Shown: positions 19,095 through 27,310, numbered from the stretch's first letter. The stretch: 64,000 bases of DNA from Reyranella sp. (GCF_017305915.1 NZ_JAFKJN010000009.1:186001-250000), one strand, 5' to 3'. The notes: a model not told the origin generated them from the sequence alone. Translations and numbers: made by a program.

Positions 19095-19386
19095 ATGGTC
19101 GCCCTGGAACGCTCTGAAGTGCGTGTCTTCGATGACGCCTTCGCGATGGGCGACAGCTAAGTACGTAAAGGCGCTGGAGGCCGAACGCGACGTTCGCGAG
19201 ATCACGCGGCGGATCATCAAGAGCGCCATCAGCGTTTTCGATCAGCTCAATGACGCGAGAAACAACCGCTCCTTCGCGTACGATAACGACCTGATCGATC
19301 ATGCGGAGGCGCGCTTCATCTTCGATGCGGTCGGTGCCTTCCTACGCGTCGTCAAGTCCATCGAGGCATCACGCTTTGGGACGTAG
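19095..19386 (+). pseudogene. Abortive-infection C-terminal (Abi-C) remnant
   Basis: An ATG at 19095 opens VALERSEVRVFDDAFAMGD and stops; after a frameshift near 19150 the sequence continues KYVKALEAERDV and FDQLNDARNNRSFAYDNDLI, then AEARFIFDAVGAFLRVVKS, ending at 19386. The second part matches the C-terminal domain found in abortive-infection family proteins. Only about 95 codons are present, so this is a broken remnant that adds to the defence character of 12-19 kb. Confidence 0.55.
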
Positions 19387-19565
19387 CATAAAAACTCCAG
19401 ACCAGAAGAGGATGCGTAGATAGCGCTCGGCCAGCTGGTCATCTGCGAGTATTTGGGTGACGACCTTACGGGAATCGCCGCGTTGCCAGAGCCCAGCAGC
19501 TTCAATGAGTAGCTGGGAGTTTGTTCTAGGCGTCGAATCGATGGGGCTGACAGGATGTCGCGCGC

Positions 19566-19597
19566 TTGACCTTGGGGTTAACACCAAGCCCTAAAGT
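19566..19597 (+). promoter_or_regulatory. MerR-type operator-promoter before the HMA/ATPase operon
   Basis: The -35 TTGACC (19566-19571) overlaps the dyad ACCTTGG-N8-CCAAGCC (19569-19590); a -10 TAAAGT (19592-19597) follows with a 20-bp spacer. The long spacer with a central dyad is diagnostic of MerR-family activation. The left arm and arm spacing are identical to those of the site before the regulator at 22400. Confidence 0.75.
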
Positions 19598-19644
19598 CCA
19601 TTCTACGGTATGTGGCCGTCAGGCCTTGGATGGAGAGCGATCAC

Positions 19645-19872
19645 ATGAAGTCTGTCACCTTGAAGATCGAGGGCATGCGCTGCGGCGGCTGCGCCGACAC
19701 TATTAAAGGCCTGGTCGAGAAGCAGCCCGGCGTACACGCCGTTTCCGTTTCCTTCGATGACGGTCGAGCCCGCGTCCTCTATGACCCGAACGCTACTCGC
19801 GAAGATCATTTGGTTGCCGTGGTTCAAGAGCCCGGTTTCCGCGTCGTGGGACGCGCATCCGAAGGAGGCTGA
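19645..19872 (+). CDS. Heavy-metal-binding HMA protein (CopZ-like)
   Basis: A 75-residue cytosolic metallochaperone-type protein. KIEGMRCGGCADTIKGLVE places the metal-binding CxxC (C-G-G-C) in the first loop, and the rest follows the ferredoxin-like HMA pattern. The ATG at 19645 has GGAGAG upstream; it is preferred over longer starts. The stop lies one base before the GTG of the P-type ATPase, so the chaperone and pump are one operon under the MerR-type promoter at 19566. Which metal it carries cannot be told from the sequence. Confidence 0.87.
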   Translation: MKSVTLKIEGMRCGGCADTIKGLVEKQPGVHAVSVSFDDGRARVLYDPNATREDHLVAVVQEPGFRVVGRASEGG

Positions 19873-19873
19873 C

Positions 19874-22327
19874 GTGAGCATCGCAGAGAACGTCTCGGCG
19901 TCATTCCGGCCTTGGAGCGAAGAGCCGGCAACCCGGCCCGATCGGCGCAAGATCCGTGCTCGCATTGGCGGTCTTCATTGTTCGCTCTGTACCGGCACGG
20001 TCGAGAAGGCGCTCGGCCGCATGCCTGGTGTCGATAAGGTTGCTGTGAGTCTCACGCACGAGCAGGCGCTGGTGGAGTACGATCCGGCCGTCGCCCGCCC
20101 TGAACGATTGCTCCAGACCCTCAGGGACATCGGCTATACGATCTCCGATCCGCGCAAGCTCAGAGCCTTCGAGGAGGAGGAACGCGATCTCGTCCTCGAG
20201 GCGCGTCGGTTCGTACTGGCCGTCGTCCTCACCGTCGCGACCATCCCGATCATCGCCGACCCGACAGTAGGATGGATTGGCTTCCTGCCGGCTTTGGTGT
20301 GCCTCAGTCTCGGCGCGTTCGTGTTTATCGTCCTGCGATCGACCGGCCTGTGGGCGGCCGTGGGCGCCGCGGTGGGCCTCACCGTCATGGCCCTCTCGCT
20401 GCTCTATCTCAACCTCGCAGGATACCTGGCTGCCGCCGCCCCCTGGGCCGCGGGCGCCCTCGCTCTGGTTCTCGTCTTCTGGGTCGGCGGTCACATCCTG
20501 CGCATGGCCGTCCAGGCGCTGCGACGCGGCATCCTCAATCAGCATGTGCTGCTCGAGATCGGCGCCTTCGCCGGCATCGCCGGCGGTGTCATTGGGCTGG
20601 TCCTGGATCGGCCCGACTATCCGACTGCGGCGTTCTTTTCGGTGTCGGTGATGGTCGGCACCTACCACATCTTCTCGGAGTGGCTGTCGCTGATTGTCAA
20701 GACACGCAGCTCGCAGGCGGTGAAGCGCCTGCTCGATCTTCGGCCCGAGACCGCCCGCGTCGTCCGCGACGGCCAGGAACTGGAAGTGCCGATCGAGGAC
20801 GTGAAGGTCGGCGATCACGTTCGGATCCGGCCTGGCGAACGCATCGCGACCGACGGCGTCGTCTTCAGCGGGCATTCTGGAGTCGATCAGTCGCTGGTGA
20901 CGGGCGAGTCTCTGCCCGTCGAAAAGCGCGAGGGCGATTCGGTCATCGGCGGATCGATCAACGGCACGGGCACGCTGCTCGTGGAGACGACGATCGTGGG
21001 TGAAGGCAGCTTCCTCCAACAGGTGATCCGCCATGTCGAGGATGCGCGAGCCCTCAAGCCCGGTATCCTCCATCTCGTCGATCGCGTGCTTCGGATCTAC
21101 ACGCCGACGGTTCTGCTCATTGCAGCGTTGGCTGTGGTCGGCTGGCTGCTCGGCTCGTGGCTCAGCACCGGCCACACCGATCTAGAACGCGCCGTCTTTG
21201 CCGGTCTGAGCGTTCTGGTCATGGGCTATCCGTGTGCCGTCGGCATTTCGGCGCCGCTGTCCATTGTTCGAGGGGCAGGCCAGGCGGCAGAGCGCGGCAT
21301 CCTCATGCGGACCGGCGAGGCCTTCCAAGGTTTTCGTCTCGTCAAGAAGATCGTCCTCGACAAGACCGGCACTTTGACCGAGGGGCGTCCCACGGTGCGC
21401 GAGATCGAAGCGGTGGGAGGACAGGAGCGCGAGCTCCTCGCGGTAGCTGCGGCGGCAGAAGCGCGATCGGAGCATCCGGTGGCTCAGGCTCTTGTCGAAG
21501 CGGCGTTTGAGCGCTCGATCACGCCGCCGGACGTGACCTCCTTCCAGGCATTTCCCGGGCGAGGCGTCGTCGCGCACACAGGCGACGCCGAGGTCATCGT
21601 CGGCAGCCCGCGATTCATGTCGGAGCGAAACGTCGATGTCGGGGCGGTTCAGCGAAGAACCGACATCCTCGAAGCGGCCGGTCGCACCGTCATCGCCGTC
21701 GCCAAAGAAGGGCGTCTTCTGGGCATCGTCGCCGTGGGCGACACCCTTCGGCCGGATGCTGTCTCCGCAGTCGCGACCCTGCGCAAGGCGGGGCTCTCGA
21801 TGGTGCTTGTGACGGGCGACAACGAGCGCGCGGCACAGCGCATCGGCCGTGAGGTTGGCCTCGATGAGGTGCACGCAGACGTACTGCCGCAGGACAAGGC
21901 GGCGATCGTGCGCACTCTGCAAGCCGATGCCCGAGTCGCGATGGTCGGCGACGGCATCAATGACGCTCCCGCCTTGATGCAGGCCGACATCGGCATCGCC
22001 ATGGGCGGTGGGACCGACATCGCTTTGGAGTCGGCGGACATCATCATTCTGTCCAACCGACTGAATGCCCTCGCCGTGGCGCGGGATATCAGCGGCCGGA
22101 GCTATCGCAAGATGGTGCAGAACGTCGTCCTGGCCTTCCTGTTCAACGGCGGCGGCATCCCGCTCGCCGCAACCGGCCTCATTCACCCGATATGGGCCAT
22201 GGTCGCGATGGCGGTGAGCGTCACTGCGATCTTCATCAACTCGCTCTGGGGCAATCCGCGCCTCTTTTTCGATGCGATCCGCAGCGTTGGCAGACCCGTT
22301 GTTGCAGCCTCGCCGCAGGGAGCGTGA
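19874..22327 (+). CDS. P1B-type heavy-metal-translocating ATPase with YPC motif
   Basis: An 817-residue membrane pump. An N-terminal HMA domain has HCSLCTGTVE near residue 36. Several membrane helices follow, then TGES (about 344), the metal-path motif GYPCAVGISAPLS in helix 6 (about 451), the phosphorylated aspartate in DKTGTLTEG (about 495), SEHPVAQAL (about 534) and GDGINDAPAL (about 692). The common CPC is replaced by YPC, so copper or zinc specificity cannot be assumed. GTG start at 19874 follows GGAGG. The operon begins with the HMA chaperone and is probably controlled by the MerR protein encoded just downstream. Confidence 0.9.
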   Translation: MSIAENVSASFRPWSEEPATRPDRRKIRARIGGLHCSLCTGTVEKALGRMPGVDKVAVSLTHEQALVEYDPAVARPERLLQTLRDIGYTISDPRKLRAFEEEERDLVLEARRFVLAVVLTVATIPIIADPTVGWIGFLPALVCLSLGAFVFIVLRSTGLWAAVGAAVGLTVMALSLLYLNLAGYLAAAAPWAAGALALVLVFWVGGHILRMAVQALRRGILNQHVLLEIGAFAGIAGGVIGLVLDRPDYPTAAFFSVSVMVGTYHIFSEWLSLIVKTRSSQAVKRLLDLRPETARVVRDGQELEVPIEDVKVGDHVRIRPGERIATDGVVFSGHSGVDQSLVTGESLPVEKREGDSVIGGSINGTGTLLVETTIVGEGSFLQQVIRHVEDARALKPGILHLVDRVLRIYTPTVLLIAALAVVGWLLGSWLSTGHTDLERAVFAGLSVLVMGYPCAVGISAPLSIVRGAGQAAERGILMRTGEAFQGFRLVKKIVLDKTGTLTEGRPTVREIEAVGGQERELLAVAAAAEARSEHPVAQALVEAAFERSITPPDVTSFQAFPGRGVVAHTGDAEVIVGSPRFMSERNVDVGAVQRRTDILEAAGRTVIAVAKEGRLLGIVAVGDTLRPDAVSAVATLRKAGLSMVLVTGDNERAAQRIGREVGLDEVHADVLPQDKAAIVRTLQADARVAMVGDGINDAPALMQADIGIAMGGGTDIALESADIIILSNRLNALAVARDISGRSYRKMVQNVVLAFLFNGGGIPLAATGLIHPIWAMVAMAVSVTAIFINSLWGNPRLFFDAIRSVGRPVVAASPQGA

Positions 22328-22350
22328 ATCGAGGCGAGACCAGCGAGCCT

Positions 22351-22382
22351 TTGACCTTGGTGTATGCTCCAAGGTCTAGGCT
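22351..22382 (+). promoter_or_regulatory. MerR-type operator-promoter before the regulator gene
   Basis: TTGACC (22351-22356), dyad ACCTTGG-N8-CCAAGGT (22354-22375, perfect arms) and -10 TAGGCT (22377-22382), 20-bp spacer. It is a better copy of the site at 19566, so the regulator likely controls both its own operon and the pump operon. Confidence 0.78.
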
Positions 22383-22399
22383 CGCGCCGGAGGTCGATA

Positions 22400-22813
22400 A
22401 TGTTGACGATTGGCAAGCTCGCGACGCTGGCGGAAATCAGCGCCGATGCGTTGCGGTTCTATGAAGACGAAGGCCTCATCTCGCCTGCCGACCGGAGTGC
22501 GAGCGGCTATCGCCTGTACGACCAGGACTCCGTGAAACGCATTCGCTTTATCAAACAGGCGCAGCATTGCGGATTCACCCTGGCCGAGATCCGGGACCTC
22601 CTGACGCTGCGCGGCAGCGATCGCGCCTGCTGCGATGACGTGCGCAATCAGGCGATCGAGAAGAAGCTTCAGCTCGAACAGAAGATCAAGGCCATGAAAT
22701 CAATGTCCAAGGCGCTCGACCAGCTCATCGCCGATTGTACGCGCAAGGGACGGCCGGTCGCCGAATGTACGATCCTGGCAGCTTTCGAGCAGACAACGAA
22801 GACGGCGCACTGA
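22400..22813 (+). CDS. MerR-family metal-responsive regulator
   Basis: A 137-residue activator. The winged-helix N-terminus reads IGKLATLAEISADALRFYED and GYRLYDQDSVKRIRFIKQA; a dimerisation helix follows, and the metal site has C-C in RACCDDV (about residue 77) plus DCTRKGRPVAEC (about 113-124). This Cys pattern is that of the divalent-metal and mercury MerR branch (ZntR/PbrR/MerR), whereas the operator looks CueR-like, so the inducer is unsure. The start ATG 22400 lies 18 bases after the predicted -10 box. It heads a set with a glutaredoxin-like and a CcdA-like gene. Confidence 0.88.
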   Translation: MLTIGKLATLAEISADALRFYEDEGLISPADRSASGYRLYDQDSVKRIRFIKQAQHCGFTLAEIRDLLTLRGSDRACCDDVRNQAIEKKLQLEQKIKAMKSMSKALDQLIADCTRKGRPVAECTILAAFEQTTKTAH

Positions 22814-22816
22814 GCC

Positions 22817-23080
22817 ATGAGGGTCGAGCTGTTCCATGCGCCAGGCTGCAGCCGATGCGCGGCGGCTCGAGAGGACCTGAAGGCCGCCGCGACGGCGGCG
22901 CGCGCAGACGTCGAATGGCGCGAGGTCAATGTGCTCGATGAGATGGACTATGCCGTCGAACGGGGAGTGCTCTTCTTGCCGGCCATTGTGATCGACGGCG
23001 AGCTGGTATTTTCAGCGTTGCCCAGTCCGCAACAGTTGCGCGCCGCGCTCCTGCGGCGGCAACGCACTGCGAGGAGCTGA
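22817..23080 (+). CDS. Glutaredoxin/thioredoxin-like small redox protein
   Basis: An 87-residue single-domain thioredoxin-fold protein: VELFHAPGCSRCAAAREDL holds the active-site CxxC (C-S-R-C), and FLPAIVIDGELVFSALPS contains the usual cis-proline region. It has no signal peptide. It begins four bases after the MerR regulator and ends one base before the CcdA-like gene, so the three are cotranscribed. It may reduce the metal-binding thiols or deliver electrons to the neighbouring membrane protein; this is inferred from the order. Confidence 0.8.
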   Translation: MRVELFHAPGCSRCAAAREDLKAAATAARADVEWREVNVLDEMDYAVERGVLFLPAIVIDGELVFSALPSPQQLRAALLRRQRTARS

Positions 23081-23081
23081 G

Positions 23082-23777
23082 ATGGAACCGGAGGCTCTTC
23101 AGCAGGCGGTTGCCCATGCCGGCTGGGCGGCGATCGGTGTCGGATTTCTCGCGGGGTTCCTGTTTAGCTTCAATCCCGTCGCCATGGCCTCCATTCCCGT
23201 GTCGCTCGCCTATGTGACGAAGGCCCGAGAGAAGCGACAGGCGATCCTGTTCGGGACGATGTTCATCCTCGGCATGCTTGTCGTACATGCGGCCATGGGC
23301 TTTATCGCGGGCTTGGGCGGCGGATGGGTGGCGGACCTGGTGGGGCGCGAGTGGGGGCTCGTACTCGGGCCGTTGCTCATTGTGCTCGGCCTCATGTGGG
23401 CCGGTTGGGTGCGTTTGCCGCTGCCGGCGTTTGCGCTGAAAGCGAGGCGACCATCGGCGGCATGGAGCGCGTTCGTGCTGGGAGCGGTGTTTTCGGTCGC
23501 GATTTGCCCCATCTGTACGCCGGCGCTGGTCGTACTCCTTGGGGCGACCGCGGGACTCGCATCACCATGGATTGGGGCCGCGCTCTTGCTCGCCTTCGCC
23601 GCGGGACGGGCTGTCCCGGTAGCGGTCGGCGCAGTGAGCATCGGTTGGCTTGAGAATATGCGTGGCCTGGATGCCTATCGGCGGGCCTTCGAGACAGCCG
23701 GTGGTATCATCCTCGTGCTGATGGGGCTCTACATGCTCAATGCCTACTTCTTCTGGATGCCCGGCTTAGCAGCATAA
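23082..23777 (+). CDS. CcdA/DsbD-like membrane electron carrier
   Basis: A 231-residue protein with about six membrane helices of the CcdA/DsbD-beta type. The N-terminal motif, normally SPCxLP, is changed to FSFNPVAMASIP and has lost its cysteine, while the second half keeps AICPICTPALVVLLG with two cysteines. It may therefore work differently from true CcdA. In related metal operons such proteins move reducing power across the membrane. The start ATG 23082 directly follows the stop of the glutaredoxin-like gene and has GAGGAG upstream. Confidence 0.75.
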   Translation: MEPEALQQAVAHAGWAAIGVGFLAGFLFSFNPVAMASIPVSLAYVTKAREKRQAILFGTMFILGMLVVHAAMGFIAGLGGGWVADLVGREWGLVLGPLLIVLGLMWAGWVRLPLPAFALKARRPSAAWSAFVLGAVFSVAICPICTPALVVLLGATAGLASPWIGAALLLAFAAGRAVPVAVGAVSIGWLENMRGLDAYRRAFETAGGIILVLMGLYMLNAYFFWMPGLAA

Positions 23778-23796
23778 GAAGAGGAGATTCCTTGGC

Positions 23797-24491
23797 ATGA
23801 CCGACACGCACAACGACAAGTTCACCGGAATCCGCGCCTGTGTATTCGACGCCTATGGCACCCTCTTCGACTTCGCGTCGGCCGCCGCCGGTTGCGCAGA
23901 TGTCCTGGGTGAGAAGACGGGTGCGCTGACGGTGCTGTGGCGCGACAAGCAACTCCAGTACACCTGGCTGCGCACGCTTCAGGGGCCCATGCCGACTTCT
24001 GGAGCGTGACGCGCGACGCGCTGGAGTACGCCCTAGACGCACTCGACCTGCGCGACGCGGCCTTGGCGGACAGGCTCATGTCGCTCTACCTGAACCTGAA
24101 CGCCTTTCCCGAAGTGCCGGAGGCGCTTCGCAGGCTCAAATCTGCCGGTCTCAAAACCGCGATCCTGTCCAATGGAACCCCGCAGATGCTCGAGGCCGTT
24201 GTATCAAATGCTGGTCTGGGCGAACTTTTCGATCACGTCATCTCAGTCGAGGCTGTCGGGGTCTTCAAGACCGATCCAAAAGTCTATCAGCTGGCCGTCG
24301 ACCGGCTGGGCGTGGCGCGGCAGGAGATCGCGTTTCAGTCGTCCAACGCCTGGGACGCCTACGCCGCATCGGCCTTCGGCATGCGTGTCGTGTGGTGTAA
24401 TCGATATGGGCAGCGGCCCGAGCGCCTGCCCGGAAAGCCCGACCGGCAGGCGCGCACGCTGGCGGATCTGATCCCGATCCTCGGCTTGTGA
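23797..24491 (+). pseudogene. Haloacid dehalogenase type II (HAD), one-base frameshift
   Basis: The N-terminal frame carries RACVFDAYGTLFDFASAA, with the nucleophile aspartate of HAD type II enzymes, up to TWLRTLQG near 23985. One missing base shifts the rest into another frame, which continues HADFWSVTRDALEYALDAL, AILSNGTPQML and ends ADLIPILGL at 24491. Together they give a full-length L-2-haloacid dehalogenase-like protein of about 230 residues. A single-base loss is equally compatible with a pseudogene or a sequencing error. The ATG 23797 has GGAG upstream. Confidence 0.75.
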
Positions 24492-24527
24492 CAATCGGTC
24501 AGCCAACCCTAACTGCGGAGACGCCCC

Positions 24528-25163
24528 ATGTCCCAATCCGGCATCAGACAAACAGGCACCGATGCGCGCACGTCGCACCTCGTCCCGCTTACGGATGATC
24601 AACTCCGTGATGTCGAGGACATCGTGAGTCTTTCGCGTCAATTCAGCGGCTACATACCGACAAGCCTGCGCATCATGGCCCGTAAGCCCGAATTGCTGCG
24701 GGCATTCAGCGGGCTCCTTGCCGTCGTCATGCGCCAGCCCGGCGAGGTGCCGCCGGCCCTCAAGTGGCTGGTCGCCCACGCGGTGAGCGCCACGGCGGGC
24801 TGCCGCTACTGCCAGGCGCACACCGCGGCGAATTCGGCGAAGGTCGGCCTGCCGGTGGAGAAGATCGAAGCGCTGATGACCTTTCAAACCAGTTCGATCT
24901 ACTCGCCTGCGGAACGCGCTGCTGTCGCTCTCGCGCTGGCGGCGGGCCGGGTGCCAAATGAGGCCACGCGAGCGCACTTCGATGACTTGCGGCCGCACTT
25001 CACCGAGGTGGGTATAGTCGAAATTGTTTCGGTCATCTCGCTGTTCGGCTGGCTCAATCGCTGGAATGACACTTTCGCCAGCGACCTCGAGGCGGCGCCG
25101 ATGGATTACGCCAGCAAGGTTCTCGCTCCGACTGGCTGGAATGCAGGGAAGCATATCGCTTGA
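24528..25163 (+). CDS. AhpD-like carboxymuconolactone decarboxylase family protein
   Basis: A 211-residue AhpD-fold protein. SATAGCRYCQAHTAANSAKV contains the CxxCxxxH redox centre (C-R-Y-C-Q-A-H would be one residue short of the classic spacing; the motif is C-x-x-C-x-x-H here). The protein resembles peroxidase-related CMD enzymes. It follows the HAD gene by 36 bases and ends the MerR-linked gene series. It is one of three CMD-type proteins in the island, the other two lying at 35392 and 48987. Confidence 0.8.
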   Translation: MSQSGIRQTGTDARTSHLVPLTDDQLRDVEDIVSLSRQFSGYIPTSLRIMARKPELLRAFSGLLAVVMRQPGEVPPALKWLVAHAVSATAGCRYCQAHTAANSAKVGLPVEKIEALMTFQTSSIYSPAERAAVALALAAGRVPNEATRAHFDDLRPHFTEVGIVEIVSVISLFGWLNRWNDTFASDLEAAPMDYASKVLAPTGWNAGKHIA

Positions 25164-25188
25164 GCCGCGTCGGGCTGCCGAGGCTTGC

Positions 25189-25330
25189 TCAGCATGCGGA
25201 AGTAGCGATCATGTCTTCGCCCCCGCCACGTTAGAGGCTGATGGCCCGGGCCGCCTCCTTGAGCAACATCTCCTTCGCAGCATCTCGACCACATGCCGCA
25301 GGCGCGACGGCAGTTCGGTCGAGTGCCACG
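25189..25330 (-). pseudogene. Remnant of a second DUF2063 (bufC-like) gene end
   Basis: The minus strand reads KEAARAISL, a stop, then EDMIATSAC, which parallels the C-terminus of the intact DUF2063 gene at 27485 (RAAGLLRGWVEEGMIATFAY). At DNA level, 25189-25275 also resembles 27484-27560. It seems to be the decayed end of another bufferin operon copy. The rest of 25164-25738 has no supported gene. Confidence 0.4.
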
Positions 25331-25738
25331 CGATTCGTCATTAGCCAAGGGGATGGAACGCCGTTTGCGATCCCAGGGGTAATACGCGTGCTGTAGCGAA
25401 ATCAGAACGTCCAGGACAAGGGTTGTCGCGATCTCCCCGAGCTGGTCCACGGTCTCGCCGCGGTCCGTCGCATCATCGGCGCCACCGCTGAAGGGTCGAC
25501 CGTCGCGCCTGTCGTCAGTGCGCTCGGACAAGTCGTACAGGTGTTCCAGCCTGCGGAGGAAGCAAGCCCTTGGGGGTCGGCGTCGTCAGATACAAAGGCT
25601 AAAGCAACCGCTGCGTCGCCGCGTCGGCAGAGCGCGCTTCTCGTAATGCGCTCTATAATCGAGGTGGGCGAGAGCACGCTTCTGTTTAAGGCGAGCCGAC
25701 GTCCCGAAATTGAGCGCGGGGAGTCACGCGCAAGTGAA

Positions 25739-25764
25739 GTAACCGGAGGCGACCGCTAGCCGAA
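25739..25764 (+). promoter_or_regulatory. SigF-type promoter before the first small secreted gene
   Basis: GTAACC (25739-25744), 16-base spacer, CGAA (25761-25764), the published Caulobacter SigF form. It is preceded by GAGTCACGCGCAAGTGA (25721-25737), which recurs before the paralogue's promoter. The start codon lies 75 bases downstream. Confidence 0.75.
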
Positions 25765-25838
25765 GTACGAATCGAGACACAACGCGCAAGTTCCGATGCA
25801 GCGCGCCGTGTTGAAACACCGTGCTAGTGGAGGAACAA

Positions 25839-26126
25839 ATGCTTGCCAGATCAGCTTTGGCCTTGATTGTCACCGGGATAGCCGTGGAACTTATGGGCGT
25901 GGCATCAGCATTGGCGCAGACGTCGACAGTCCCATATTGCCAGGCTCTTGCAGAGAAGTACCAACGGTACGTCGCCACCGACGGCGCCGACCTGGGGCGG
26001 CCGCGGGGTGCCCCGCAGCTTAGCTACGCGATCACGCGCTGCAATATGGGTGACAGCGCTGCCTCGACGCCCATCCTCGAGAAGGCACTGACAGACGCCA
26101 AGATAGCCTTGCCGCCGCAGCGCTAG
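25839..26126 (+). CDS. Small secreted two-cysteine protein, copy 1
   Basis: A 95-residue protein with a signal peptide (LARSALALIVTGIAVELMGV, cleavage near ALAQ). The mature part begins TVPYCQALAEKYQRYV and has a second cysteine in SYAITRCNMGDSAAS, then TPILEKALTDAKIALPPQR. The two cysteines could form a periplasmic disulfide. GGAGG precedes ATG 25839. A paralogue with the same plan lies at 26407, and both have SigF-type promoters. I know no function for this family. Confidence 0.75.
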   Translation: MLARSALALIVTGIAVELMGVASALAQTSTVPYCQALAEKYQRYVATDGADLGRPRGAPQLSYAITRCNMGDSAASTPILEKALTDAKIALPPQR

Positions 26127-26274
26127 ACTAGCGCTCCCAGCAACAGGGTCGCGATGAGTTCCCGCCTGAAGGATCCATCGCCGCGTCCAGCGTCGATGCG
26201 CTCGGAGAAATCGCCCAGATGTTCCAGCCTGCGGAGGAAACGCAATCGAGCGGATGGAGTCACGCGCAAGTGAT

Positions 26275-26300
26275 GTAACCCGCGTCGACGCCGGACCGAA
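26275..26300 (+). promoter_or_regulatory. SigF-type promoter before the second small secreted gene
   Basis: GTAACC (26275-26280), 16 bases, CGAA (26297-26300). The 17-mer GAGTCACGCGCAAGTGA (26257-26273) precedes it exactly as at the first copy, so promoter and gene were duplicated together. Confidence 0.75.
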
Positions 26301-26406
26301 TTGCGAATCGAAGGACAACACGGGCGGAAGGCAGAGCATGCCGGCAAGGCGAAGTCGATCTTCGCCCTCGGTTGGCTGGCCGAACGACCCCGAACGGAGG
26401 TCTGCC

Positions 26407-26679
26407 ATGACCAGGACGATCACGATCCTGATGGTTTGCGCGGGCGTGGTGCTGCCCGCCGCAGCGTGGGCGCAGCAGGGCGACGTGGCCTATTGCTCGG
26501 CGCTGGGGCAGAAATACGAGCGCTATGTCGGCGACAATGCCCAGAGGGATCGCGGCGTGCAGCGCAACGCGACGGTCACCGCCGCGATCATCAAGTGCAA
26601 GACCGACAGCGCGAGCTCGATTCCGGTGATCGAGAAGGCGCTGAAGGATGCCAAGTTCAACCTGCCGCCGCGCGGCTGA
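26407..26679 (+). CDS. Small secreted two-cysteine protein, copy 2
   Basis: A 90-residue protein with signal peptide (TITILMVCAGVVLPAAAWAQ) and a mature part DVAYCSALGQKYERYV, AAIIKCKTDSASSIPVIEKA and KDAKFNLPPRG. It shares the cysteines and the C-terminal block with the gene at 25839. ATG 26407 follows GGAGG. It is the better preserved copy. The likely location is the periplasm, and expression is probably under the SigF-type promoter at 26275. Confidence 0.8.
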   Translation: MTRTITILMVCAGVVLPAAAWAQQGDVAYCSALGQKYERYVGDNAQRDRGVQRNATVTAAIIKCKTDSASSIPVIEKALKDAKFNLPPRG

Positions 26680-26729
26680 CCGGCATGGTGGAACGAAAGC
26701 ACCGAACGAAAGGGGCGGACGCCCTTCCT

Positions 26730-26897
26730 TCAAGGTTGGATTTCAGCGGCGATCGCCGGTTTCAAGAGTGACGCAACCATTGAGGGCGGCCACCGCGCAT
26801 GCCCGCGCGGCGAGCGCACTCCCATGGCCTCGAGCTGGCGTCCGATCTCGCGCAGGGTGATATCGGGATTGACGCGTCGCATGGCAGTGACCAGCTC
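26730..26897 (-). pseudogene. Serine-recombinase C-terminal fragment
   Basis: The minus strand reads AMRRVNPDITLREIGRQLEA followed by MGVRSPRGHARWPPSMVASL, the helical segment at the end of resolvase-type recombinases (TLREIAxxLxxxGVxTPRG). No catalytic N-terminus is present. It is cut by the IS630 fragment on the opposite strand. Confidence 0.45.
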
Positions 26898-27182
26898 GCC
26901 CCGACGCTGCAGCACGGCGACGTGGTGATCCTCGACAACCTCCCCAGCCAGAAGAGCGCCAAGGCCGAGGCTGCCCTTAAGCAGCGCGGCGCCTGGTTCC
27001 TCTTCCTGCCGCCTTACCTCAATCCAATCGAAATGGCCTTCGCCAAGCTCAAGGCCCATCTCAGGCGCGTCGGCGCACAGATAATCGACGCGCTCTGGAG
27101 TGCGATCGGTGACATCTGCGCCCTCTACTCCGAGCAGGAGTGCTGGAACTACCTCAAAGACGCTGGCTATGCCCCCGATTAA
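26892..27182 (+). mobile_element. IS630-family transposase, 3' fragment
   Basis: About 95 codons of an IS630 transposase: GDVVILDNLPSQKS holds the second aspartate of the DDE triad and FLPPYLNPIEMAFAKLK the glutamate; the ending ECWNYLKDAGY is typical. The first two thirds of the transposase and the left end are missing, so the element is dead. It fused to a recombinase fragment at about 26895. Confidence 0.8.
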
Positions 27183-27230
27183 ACGCTCGGGGCTCTAGGC
27201 GCTACGTCGCCGCTCTCTGCGGGGGTCCCC

Positions 27231-27310
27231 AATCATCGTTGGCCTCTGAGAGGCGACGATGATTTGCGCCGCCGGAGCGAAAGAACTTCGCATCGGCGGC
27301 GCTCTTTTCT
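27231..27310 (+). terminator. Two consecutive strong hairpins, second with T-run
   Basis: Hairpin 1: AATCATCGT (27231-27239) pairs with ACGATGATT (27256-27264), with an inner GCCTC-TGA-GAGGC stem. Hairpin 2: GCGCCGCCG (27266-27274) pairs with CGGCGGCGC (27294-27302), followed by TCTTTTCT. The second has terminator form for the plus strand. The surrounding 27183-27484 has no gene. Confidence 0.55.

Noticed and set aside
18412..19386. A single 324-codon gene joining Fic and Abi-C parts
   Set aside because: The middle 100 codons are out of frame for both families; the two ends share a frame by accident. Annotated as two broken genes.
25332..25738. Minus-strand frame before the first small secreted gene
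   Set aside because: A part of it recurs near 26150-26250 (RLEHLxDxSERxD), showing it belongs to the duplicated segment, but neither copy has a start, a ribosome binding site or a known domain.
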